This document shows, one piece after another, positions 1-7,039 of a stretch of 10,827 bases of DNA; positions within the stretch are counted from its first letter, which is position 1; every line of letters starts with the position of its first letter. The position numbers were made by a program, and so were the translations under genes. Below the pieces are notes generated by a model. It was not told where the DNA came from. It did no database searches and worked only from the letters and a program-made list of their open reading frames with translations. The stretch is from JAUWMV01 sp964562425 (lineage in GTDB: Bacteria; UBP14; UBA6098; B30-G16), in the NCBI GenBank assembly GCA_964562425.1, contig CAZLTJ010000070.1:1-10827 (forward strand), written 5' to 3'.

Positions 1-96
1 TTACAATTATACTTACATTTTAAGTTGGAAAAATATCGATTTGAATTAAATTGCAAATAATTTATAGACAAACAATTAAAGATTTATCGAAAGGGC

Positions 97-128
97 TTGA
101 CTGTTGTATTAAGTATTTTTTTTATTAT
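97..128 (+). promoter_or_regulatory. Candidate promoter of the four-gene envelope operon
   Basis: TTGACT at 97-102 is a near-consensus -35 box. A TATTAT at 123-128 is the best -10 match, but its 20-base spacing is too long; at 17 bases the match is the poorer TTTTAT (120-125). An eight-T run (116-123) lies between them. A Bacteroidetes-like TAnnTTTG element is only approximated by AATATTTG (132-139). The stretch 1-173 otherwise holds nothing I can recognise, only weak AT-rich inverted repeats. This is the only plausible promoter seen ahead of the operon; the exact start point is uncertain. Confidence 0.3.
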
Positions 129-173
129 ATTAATATTTGAAAGTAATTATTAAATATATATAAGGGGGGTTTT

Positions 174-3100
174 ATGTCTTACCGCTTATTTAAACTTTCA
201 TTAATTTTAATTATTTTATTTGTAAGTTATTCCTGGGCTGGTGTAACAGGAAAAATCTCTGGTGAAGTTATCGATAGTGAAACAGGAGAACCTATTATCT
301 CTGCGGATGTTGAGGTTATAAATCCAGCAACTGGACAAAGCATTACCGGAGCTGCTACAGATCTTGATGGATTTTATTTTATTCTAAACATTAGACCGGG
401 AATCTTCGACCTTCGAGCCTCAGCTATGGGATATTCACCTACGACAGTAAAAAATGTTATTGTTAGATCTGATAGAACAACAACTATTAATTTTAAATTG
501 GTTTCAAAAGCCCTAAGAGCCGAAGAAATCATTGTAACTGCAGAACGTGAACCGATACAGATGGATGTTACGACCTCTGAAACTCATACTGACGCTGACC
601 AGATCGAGACAATGCCTGTTACAAGCGTTACAGAAATTATTTCTCATCAAGTAGGCGTAATAAGTCAAGATGGACAACTTCATTTTAGAGGTGGTAGAGC
701 AAGAGAAGTTTCCTATAAAGTCGATGGAATGCCTGTACAGGATCCTACTTATGGAAATAGAGCTATTAGAGTTTCAACCAGTGCAGTTCAGGAAATCAGA
801 ACATTGACTGGTGCTTTCAATGCAGAGCACGGCGGAGCTCTTTCTGCTGTGGTTTCCATTGTTACAAAAGAAGGTGACCCGAATAAAATGTCGGGTTCTT
901 TTGGATATTCTACCTCAAATTTTAGGATTGATGCTCTGAATAAACACTCTTCTTTTTCCGATAAACTTGATATGTCACTATCCGGTCCTGAGCCGATTTC
1001 AACATATTTTTTCCCTTTGTTAGGATTCAAACTCCCCAGAGACAAGAGAATTTCATATTTCATCTCCGTAACTGGTGAAAATTATGATGGTCGTTTACCT
1101 TTGAATAGAGCGTTTGATTTAAGTGGTCCTCCAATTGCTACTCTTGATGAAATCAATAGTCCATATAAAGTTAAGTATGGCTGGTATGGTTTTTTTCCGG
1201 AGAGAAGAGTAAATACCTATGAAACTACGATCAAGCTAAAGCAAAAAATCTCACCAGCAATGAAACTTATATTAGCATATACCGGAAACTGGCAAAAATA
1301 CCGTTATTTCGAGTGGGGCTTATATTACACGCCAAATTCTATGTATGTAATTAGAAATAATTCTCACCAAATAAACCTAACGTTAACGCACAATGTTTCT
1401 CCCAGAACTTTCTATGAAGCAAGGATTGGATATTTAACCTCTAGTACAACTCAAAAACCTAATGATCTCTGTCCGGGTGATTTCTATGCAGACTCGAGTA
1501 TATATCGCAATATGGATGACTGGTATGATATTAATAACGATGGAAAACCACAGATAAGAGTGCCCTGGTGGGATTTCAACGGAAACGGCATGTACGACTA
1601 TGGAGAATCGTGGCAACCATTAGTCCTAAGAGTTGATACGATTTGGCTAGATCCTGCAACGAGAGAGAATGTTTTAAGAATTGATACGATTGCTGTTGAT
1701 TCAATTCCTCCTCAGCCAGGCGAGGAACCTTGGTGGGATTGGAACCGAGATGGTGTTTTTGAACCGAGAATGACAAATTTTAGATCTCCAATATCAGGTG
1801 TATTCTATATGGGTGAAAGATTCATGGACGGTGAGCCGTTTCTCGATGCTTTTCCTTATGGCATAAGTTATGAGAATTTGTTAAAAGGAATTGGACCTTT
1901 TCCCTTTGTTATGGAAACATTATGGATTGATATAGATGGGAATGGTAAAAAGGATTACGGTGAGTTCGTTTTCGGGTCGTATTTCGACACACCCGGTACT
2001 ACTTTAATTGAAGAATATACATGGGTTGATGATGGTGATGATATCCCAGAACCAGGTGAGTATATCGATATTAACATGGATGGTGTGTTGACTACCCGAG
2101 ATGGTTGGTGCAATTATGTTGATGCTAACGGTAACGGGAAATACGATGTTGGTGAATATGGTGAACCTTTCTTAGACCTTAACGGTAACGGGTATTGGGA
2201 CCCACCTAATTTCGTTTGTGACGATTGGAGTGATAGGGAGGAATTTCCATCAGCTATTTACCCAAGCGAATTGTATATCGATAGAAACGGTAATAGAAAA
2301 TATGATCCTTATTCTGGATTCCAGTATCGCGGTTTTTCGCAATGGGCTGTTTGGCAAAAAAGAAAATCTGAGGTTTTTATGATTAAAGGCGATGTTACAT
2401 CTCAGATAGATAGGAATAATCAGGTTAAAAGTGGACTTGAAATTCAATTAATGAAAATAGACATGAATGAGATACAATATCCTGAGGCATTTTACGACGG
2501 TATTCCCGATAACATGCCATGGCCTAACCATGGTGTATTTAGGTTCTTCTATACTAGATCACCTATGTCACTTGCATATTATCTTCAGGATAAAATGGAA
2601 TATGGTGGACTGATCGCTAATATAGGTATTAGATTCGATTTGTTCATTCAGGCGAAGGAAATTCTGGTCGATTCTATGCAGCGAGAATTAGAAAGTGAAT
2701 TAAGCCAATGGTGGGATGAAGAGGATAAAAAAGTTGCAAAATCTGCTTTCCGGGTTTCTCCTCGACTTGGCATGAGTTATCCAATAACTGAAAGATCGAA
2801 GTTATTCTTCAGCTATGGGCATTTTTACCAATTGCCCGGTTTGGACAAATTATATCAAACAGCAAATCAGGGATCATCTGCAGGAAGAATATTAGGCAAT
2901 TCTAATCTTTCATATGAAAAAACTGTTACCTATGAGCTTGGTGTTGCATATGCATTTACTAAAGTTTGGACTGTAGAAGTTGCTGGTTATTATAAGGATA
3001 TCTATGATCTTGTTAATACATCTCAATTGAGAATTGGACCTATACAACAATCTGTCTATGTTAATTCTGATTATGCTCGATCGAGGGGTCTTGAATTTAC

Positions 3101-3749
3101 TCTTGAAAAAGGATTATCAGATTATTGGTCGCTTAACACCAATTATGCATATTCATTTGCATTCGGAAAAAGTTCATCTGACCGAAGCGGATACGATGCT
3201 TTATTTGACCAGACTGCAATTCCGTTAAGAGATCTTCCTCTTAATTGGGACCAACGCCACTATTTGAAATCGACCCTAACTTTTAATGCCAGAAAAGATG
3301 AGCATCCAAGTTTAATAGGTTTTAAACTTCCTGACCATTGGACACTTAGCTTTATTCTTAATTGGAGCAGTGGTTTGCCTTATACCCCCAGTTCTCTTAA
3401 TCCGGACTATAGATACAAAATAAAGCCGGGTGAGCAAGCTTGGGAGAGAACCGGAGCTTTGAGGATGCCTGCTCAATTTAATCTCGACATGAAATTCAAT
3501 AAGAGTTTTAGAATTGGAAATTACGATGCTTCCTTCTTCTTTCAGGTTGATAATTTGACAAATAAAAGGAATGTTATTCGAGTATATAGTGATACTGGTA
3601 AACCCGATTATAGTTGGGTTGAATGGAAAGATGAAGATGGTGATGGTATCGATGAAACCTATGTTTTACACGGAACTGATTACAACAAGGATCCTCTGAA
3701 TTGGTCTGCTCCTACAGATATCAGATTTGGATTAGACATATCGTGGTAA
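174..3749 (+). CDS. TonB-dependent outer-membrane receptor with N-terminal CarboxypepD_reg-like domain and an EF-hand-like loop
   Basis: A 1191-aa outer-membrane receptor. Such proteins move a ligand across the outer membrane using energy from TonB-ExbBD; the ligand cannot be read from this sequence. A signal peptide (residues 1-22, cleavage after SWA) is followed by a CarboxypepD_reg-like beta-sandwich (about 25-112), as in SusC-type receptors. A TonB-box-like EEIIVTA follows (117-123), then a plug domain (about 125-235) with the typical FRGGR and YKVDGMPVQDP segments. The rest is a beta-barrel, including a GNSNLSYEKTVTYELG segment near 907 typical of these receptors, and it ends in an aromatic residue (W1191) as a barrel signal. 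Residues about 430-718 interrupt the barrel and carry eight Asp-Asn-Gly motifs resembling EF-hand loops; one more lies at 1153-1161 near the C terminus. All three cysteines (433, 646, 682) lie in this insertion. The start is supported by AAGGGGGG (162-169), four bases before ATG. It is the first gene of the operon, 36 bases ahead of the next. Family assignment is firm; substrate is unknown. Confidence 0.93.
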   Translation: MSYRLFKLSLILIILFVSYSWAGVTGKISGEVIDSETGEPIISADVEVINPATGQSITGAATDLDGFYFILNIRPGIFDLRASAMGYSPTTVKNVIVRSDRTTTINFKLVSKALRAEEIIVTAEREPIQMDVTTSETHTDADQIETMPVTSVTEIISHQVGVISQDGQLHFRGGRAREVSYKVDGMPVQDPTYGNRAIRVSTSAVQEIRTLTGAFNAEHGGALSAVVSIVTKEGDPNKMSGSFGYSTSNFRIDALNKHSSFSDKLDMSLSGPEPISTYFFPLLGFKLPRDKRISYFISVTGENYDGRLPLNRAFDLSGPPIATLDEINSPYKVKYGWYGFFPERRVNTYETTIKLKQKISPAMKLILAYTGNWQKYRYFEWGLYYTPNSMYVIRNNSHQINLTLTHNVSPRTFYEARIGYLTSSTTQKPNDLCPGDFYADSSIYRNMDDWYDINNDGKPQIRVPWWDFNGNGMYDYGESWQPLVLRVDTIWLDPATRENVLRIDTIAVDSIPPQPGEEPWWDWNRDGVFEPRMTNFRSPISGVFYMGERFMDGEPFLDAFPYGISYENLLKGIGPFPFVMETLWIDIDGNGKKDYGEFVFGSYFDTPGTTLIEEYTWVDDGDDIPEPGEYIDINMDGVLTTRDGWCNYVDANGNGKYDVGEYGEPFLDLNGNGYWDPPNFVCDDWSDREEFPSAIYPSELYIDRNGNRKYDPYSGFQYRGFSQWAVWQKRKSEVFMIKGDVTSQIDRNNQVKSGLEIQLMKIDMNEIQYPEAFYDGIPDNMPWPNHGVFRFFYTRSPMSLAYYLQDKMEYGGLIANIGIRFDLFIQAKEILVDSMQRELESELSQWWDEEDKKVAKSAFRVSPRLGMSYPITERSKLFFSYGHFYQLPGLDKLYQTANQGSSAGRILGNSNLSYEKTVTYELGVAYAFTKVWTVEVAGYYKDIYDLVNTSQLRIGPIQQSVYVNSDYARSRGLEFTLEKGLSDYWSLNTNYAYSFAFGKSSSDRSGYDALFDQTAIPLRDLPLNWDQRHYLKSTLTFNARKDEHPSLIGFKLPDHWTLSFILNWSSGLPYTPSSLNPDYRYKIKPGEQAWERTGALRMPAQFNLDMKFNKSFRIGNYDASFFFQVDNLTNKRNVIRVYSDTGKPDYSWVEWKDEDGDGIDETYVLHGTDYNKDPLNWSAPTDIRFGLDISW
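1527..2306 (+). repeat. Array of EF-hand/dockerin-like calcium-binding motifs inside the receptor
   Basis: Eight motifs of the form D-x-[ND]-x-[ND]-G begin at receptor residues 452, 467, 522, 586, 632, 650, 668 and 703. Three are complete 12-residue EF-hand-like loops with acidic or Asn residues at positions 1, 3, 5, 9 and Glu at 12: DFNGNGMYDYGE (467-478), DIDGNGKKDYGE (586-597) and DANGNGKYDVGE (650-661). The others lack one or more late ligands. At DNA level the segment AACGGTAACGG recurs (near 2127 and 2181), suggesting local duplication. A short repeat, VLR[VI]DTI, also occurs at 484-490 and 500-506. Calcium binding is inferred from the pattern; no partner helices are obvious, so these resemble free DxDxDG loops rather than classical paired EF-hands. 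Confidence 0.75.
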
Positions 3750-3785
3750 ATAATAAAAAATTAAATAATTAATAGGGGAGAAGAT

Positions 3786-6059
3786 ATGAAAAGAATATAC
3801 TTAATTGCTATTATCCTGATTCTCTTAACAATGAGTTTTGCAACTAATCTCGGGAATTGGCAAAGATCTGATCAGGCTTTTTATCGAACTATGCGTTTGA
3901 ATAAGCCTATGGTCGATTATAAGACTCACAGTGTTGGACAGTTGTATTTTACTGTATCAAATTACGGTTTCTTCGGCTCGAAACGTGGTGACGAGGACCC
4001 GGATTGTGCTATTAACTGGGAAACGGGTCGTTGTAGATCATCTGCAGAATACCCGGGGGGTTCTGGTGTAGAGTACCTTTTTCAAGGTGCATTATGGCTT
4101 GGAGCTGTTATTGCGGGAGACACTCTCGTTTCTGTTGGTGAGGATGGTTGGGAGAGAGAACATAATGAACTGTTTCCGGGATATATGGAATCGGACTCGA
4201 TGATTTTGAGAAGCAGTTTTGATGACAGTACAGCAGTTTCAGAACAGGATTACATTGCTGAGTTAACCGATACCATTACAAATCCTAATGTTGTTCCAGC
4301 ATCATTTAGGCATAGACCTTTAGGGATTAAGATTCATCAGGAGAGTTATTCATGGAGTTACGATTATACCAGAAATTTCGTTTTTATTGATTATTTATTT
4401 ATTAATATTCGAGAAGATAGAAGAACTATCGAGGATATGTTTATAGGAATTTATGTTGATGGTGATTGTGGTCATGTTACAACTCCACAATATGCTCAGG
4501 ATGATGTTACGGGATTTGTTGAGAATTATCATAAAAAGGTTACCAACGAAGATATACCAATTAAATTAGCATGGATTGCTGACAATGATGGAGATCCTGA
4601 GGATGGAAAATTCACGAACAGAAGCCCTACTGGAGCGATGGCTGTCCGTGTCCTTAAGGCTCCAGGTGATTTTGGGCTCGATTCTCTCGAGTATTCATAC
4701 AATTGGTGGATATCTAATTCAAATGAAACTTACGATTGGGGTCCGTGTAGTACGTGGTTAGGATTTATTGGTACACCAGAAGGAGATATTAATAAATATA
4801 AAATTATGTCGAATAAAGAATTTGACTTTAATCAAACCGATATTAAAGACAAAAAGGATGACCCAATTTGGGCTCCATGTCCTGTTAGTGATCAAGTTTG
4901 GCCTACTTTAAAGGACGGATATGATACAAGATTTTTGCTTTCCTTTGGTCCAATAAATATTGAACCGGATGAAACTGTTAATGTAGTTATAGCATTTCTT
5001 GTTGGGGAGAACTTTCATAATAATCCAGAATTGACGACGGATGATGAGAAATGGCCAAGATTTAATTTCGATAATCTTGCCTTTACTGCTTATTGGTCGA
5101 AAGAAATCTATGACCATGGGTATAAAGGTCCGACACCACCTCCACCGCCAAAATTCAAAGTAATAACTTCCAATTATGAAATGTTGATTCTATGGAAAGG
5201 TGAAGGTATAGAGGATGCCGCTGATCCGATAACTGAAATAAAAGATTTCGAAGGATATAGAATTTATGTCGCAGAGGAAAACATTGCAAGCTTCTACGTA
5301 CCATTAGTGCAATTCGATAGAGTAGACTTTTTAGTTTATACCAAAATGGTTAGGTTTATCGACTCTGTTAGTGCCGAAGGAGATACTTATTGGGTATACC
5401 AAGGATTATATTCTGATACACTTGTTGATAGTCCAGATGAATACACACTCGATATTTTGACTCCTGATGGAGAGCCCACCGGTGAAACCGTCAATTTAAT
5501 TCCTGAGCCATATGATTACAATGTTGGAATGCCACCAGATACAGTTATAGATGCTGAAACGTGGTACTATTATATAATAAAAAATGTTTTACCCGGCGAT
5601 GAAAAATGGATCGTAGTAACAGCATACGATTACGGTTTACCCTCAGAAGGTTTAGGTTCCCTTGAATCCAATAAAACCAATGCTGCAAGAGCCATTGCAC
5701 CCAGAGGAGCTGATATTACTGATAAGAAAGTCAGAGTTGTTCCTAATCCATATAGAGTTGATAGGGATTATAAAGAATTCTGGGAATATTCTGCTATAGG
5801 TGTTTGGAGCGAATATTCTAGGAAGATTAGATTCTTTAATTTACCCAGCAACTGTATAATAAGAATATTTACTCTTGATGGTGACCTTGTGAAGAAACTT
5901 AATCACGATGAATCTAATAAGGATATAACAATAGGGTCTCATGATTGGAACCTGATTAATAAAAATGACCAGTCGATCGCAAGCGGTATTTACATTTTCA
6001 GTGTTGAAGATAAAGATACCGGCGAATTACAAACAGGAAGATTTGTAATAATAAAGTAA
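3786..6059 (+). CDS. Secreted protein with fibronectin-like region and C-terminal T9SS-type (FlgD-Ig-like) sorting domain
   Basis: A 757-aa exported protein. The signal peptide is residues 1-19 (cleavage after SFA). The N-terminal two thirds (about 20-445) match no enzyme I recognise; they contain aromatic- and Asp-rich segments such as EYLFQGALWLGA and a DNDGDPEDG motif (266-274) that could bind a metal. A proline run (449-455) leads into a fibronectin-III/Ig-like region (about 457-640) with the LILWKGEG and GYRIYVAEE strands expected of that fold. Residues 649-757 begin VRVVPNPYR, continue with IRIFTLDGDLVKKL and close with SGIYIFSV...GRFVIIK. This is the layout of the Por-secretion-tail/FlgD-Ig family, used as an outer-membrane secretion signal in T9SS cargo. 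Six cysteines are present, which would suit disulfides. ATG has GGGGAG (3775-3780) five bases upstream. It lies between the receptor and a PorV-like gene, so a surface partner of the receptor is likely (inference). No catalytic residues could be identified. Confidence 0.85.
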   Translation: MKRIYLIAIILILLTMSFATNLGNWQRSDQAFYRTMRLNKPMVDYKTHSVGQLYFTVSNYGFFGSKRGDEDPDCAINWETGRCRSSAEYPGGSGVEYLFQGALWLGAVIAGDTLVSVGEDGWEREHNELFPGYMESDSMILRSSFDDSTAVSEQDYIAELTDTITNPNVVPASFRHRPLGIKIHQESYSWSYDYTRNFVFIDYLFINIREDRRTIEDMFIGIYVDGDCGHVTTPQYAQDDVTGFVENYHKKVTNEDIPIKLAWIADNDGDPEDGKFTNRSPTGAMAVRVLKAPGDFGLDSLEYSYNWWISNSNETYDWGPCSTWLGFIGTPEGDINKYKIMSNKEFDFNQTDIKDKKDDPIWAPCPVSDQVWPTLKDGYDTRFLLSFGPINIEPDETVNVVIAFLVGENFHNNPELTTDDEKWPRFNFDNLAFTAYWSKEIYDHGYKGPTPPPPPKFKVITSNYEMLILWKGEGIEDAADPITEIKDFEGYRIYVAEENIASFYVPLVQFDRVDFLVYTKMVRFIDSVSAEGDTYWVYQGLYSDTLVDSPDEYTLDILTPDGEPTGETVNLIPEPYDYNVGMPPDTVIDAETWYYYIIKNVLPGDEKWIVVTAYDYGLPSEGLGSLESNKTNAARAIAPRGADITDKKVRVVPNPYRVDRDYKEFWEYSAIGVWSEYSRKIRFFNLPSNCIIRIFTLDGDLVKKLNHDESNKDITIGSHDWNLINKNDQSIASGIYIFSVEDKDTGELQTGRFVIIK
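5730..6056 (+). other. C-terminal sorting-type domain of the 757-aa protein
   Basis: This stretch encodes residues 649-757, an Ig-like beta-sandwich of the T9SS type A/FlgD-Ig class. Diagnostic features are the VVPNPYR start, a central strand pair around RIFTLDGDLV, the SGIYIFSV strand and a basic terminal GRFVIIK. In Bacteroidetes the equivalent domain is recognised by the T9SS and removed after export. In other FCB lineages it often occurs where a full T9SS has not been shown, so cleavage and surface attachment here are inference. Confidence 0.7.
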
Positions 6060-6090
6060 TACTATTTTATTGTATTGTTAAAATAGTGTT
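6058..6090 (+). promoter_or_regulatory. Intercistronic RNA hairpin between the sorting-domain gene and the PorV-like gene
   Basis: AATACTATTTTA (6058-6069) pairs with TAAAATAGTGTT (6079-6090), giving 12 base pairs with one G-U and a nine-base loop. The stem begins in the TAA stop of the upstream gene and ends directly before the AAAGGAGG Shine-Dalgarno (6091-6098). There is no T run after it and the stem is GC-poor, so it is unlikely to be a full terminator. An mRNA processing, stability or translation-control element is more likely. Confidence 0.5.
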
Positions 6091-6102
6091 AAAGGAGGTA
6101 CG

Positions 6103-7014
6103 ATGAATATAATCCAAAAGTTAGCTTTCCTTGTTATATTGGTACCCATTTTACTATTCGGACAACAGAAGGTGGGAACTTCTATTGGACAATTTCTCGA
6201 AATTACACCATCACCCAGAGCTGAGGGAATGGGTGGTTCTTTTATCGGAGTAGCGGATGACATATTCACTATTTATTATAATCCTGCAGGACTAGCTAAT
6301 CAATATTCAAAGCAATTTGCATTCTCACATATTTCGTGGGTTGCTGATATTAATATTGAGTATGCTGCTTTCTCGATACCTTCTATGGGTGGAGTTATTG
6401 GTATATCTGCATTAACGTTTGGTTTTAACGAATTAGAAACTACACCTTATTTTCCAGAGGGCACTGGTAGAACTTACTCCGCTGGTGATTTGGCAGTTGC
6501 TGTAACTTATGCAAAACCTCTTACCGACAGATTTTTTGTGGGTTTGAATTTTAAATATGTTGGGGAATATTATGCTGATATCGATGCTCATGGTTGGGCT
6601 ATGGATATTGGCACTATTTATAGAACTGCTTTCAAGGATATTCGACTTGGCATGATGCTCTCCAATTTTGGACCTGATTTAACTTTATTGAATCAGAGCT
6701 ATCCACTTCCTATGAATTTCCATTTCGGTGCAGCAGGCGAAATTATTAAAAACGATAATCATAGATTGACTCTTAATTTACAGGGGAGTCATCCAAACGA
6801 TAATCTGGAGAAGTTTCAAACGGGTGCAGAATATGCTTTCATGGAGAAGGGATTTCTCAGAGTAGGATACAAAAATCACGATTCCGAACGGTATGCTTTT
6901 GGTGGTGGGGTTAAATTTGCTTTTGGTGGTTTGGTTGCAAGAGCGGATTACTCATTTACATATATGTTAAACCTCGATAATGTGCATAGAGTAAGCGTCT
7001 ATTTTATGTTCTAA
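6103..7014 (+). CDS. PorV/PorQ-family (UPF0164-like) outer-membrane beta-barrel protein
   Basis: A 303-aa FadL-like outer-membrane barrel of the PorV/PorQ family. A signal peptide (1-20, cleavage near LLFG) is followed by the family hallmark at 36-65: PSPRAEGMGGSFIGVADD, then IYYNPAGLA. Alternating hydrophobic beta-strands with Gly/aromatic content fill the rest, and the protein ends in an aromatic residue (F303), as barrel proteins do. PorV (LptO) in Porphyromonas is the T9SS outer-membrane component that shuttles cargo sorting domains to the attachment complex; PorQ also acts in that pathway. At 303 residues this protein is shorter than PorV and nearer to the generic PorV/PorQ-like proteins of uncultured FCB phyla, so an exact PorV role is not established. 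Its place directly behind a gene with a sorting-type C terminus suggests a dedicated carrier or partner. AAAGGAGG (6091-6098) lies four bases before the ATG. Confidence 0.85.
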   Translation: MNIIQKLAFLVILVPILLFGQQKVGTSIGQFLEITPSPRAEGMGGSFIGVADDIFTIYYNPAGLANQYSKQFAFSHISWVADINIEYAAFSIPSMGGVIGISALTFGFNELETTPYFPEGTGRTYSAGDLAVAVTYAKPLTDRFFVGLNFKYVGEYYADIDAHGWAMDIGTIYRTAFKDIRLGMMLSNFGPDLTLLNQSYPLPMNFHFGAAGEIIKNDNHRLTLNLQGSHPNDNLEKFQTGAEYAFMEKGFLRVGYKNHDSERYAFGGGVKFAFGGLVARADYSFTYMLNLDNVHRVSVYFMF

Positions 7015-7039
7015 AGGGATATTAATAAGGAGAGAAATA

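Noticed and set aside
47..64. Inverted repeat TAAATT/AATTTA in the leader as an operator
   Set aside because: Six A-T pairs with a six-base loop in AT-rich sequence is not distinctive.
788..1063. Minus-strand open frame within the receptor gene
   Set aside because: It lies wholly inside a strongly supported gene, has no family features and no ribosome binding site; other short frames of 60-90 codons inside the large genes were dismissed for the same reason.
1527..2306. Reading the Asp-Asn-Gly motifs as a true dockerin domain
   Set aside because: A dockerin has two 22-residue repeats with defined helices; here spacing varies from 15 to 64 residues and helices are not evident, so only the loop chemistry is similar.
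3750..3785. AT palindromes in the gap after the receptor gene
   Set aside because: Stems are about five A-T pairs with no GC content, expected by chance in such AT-rich sequence.
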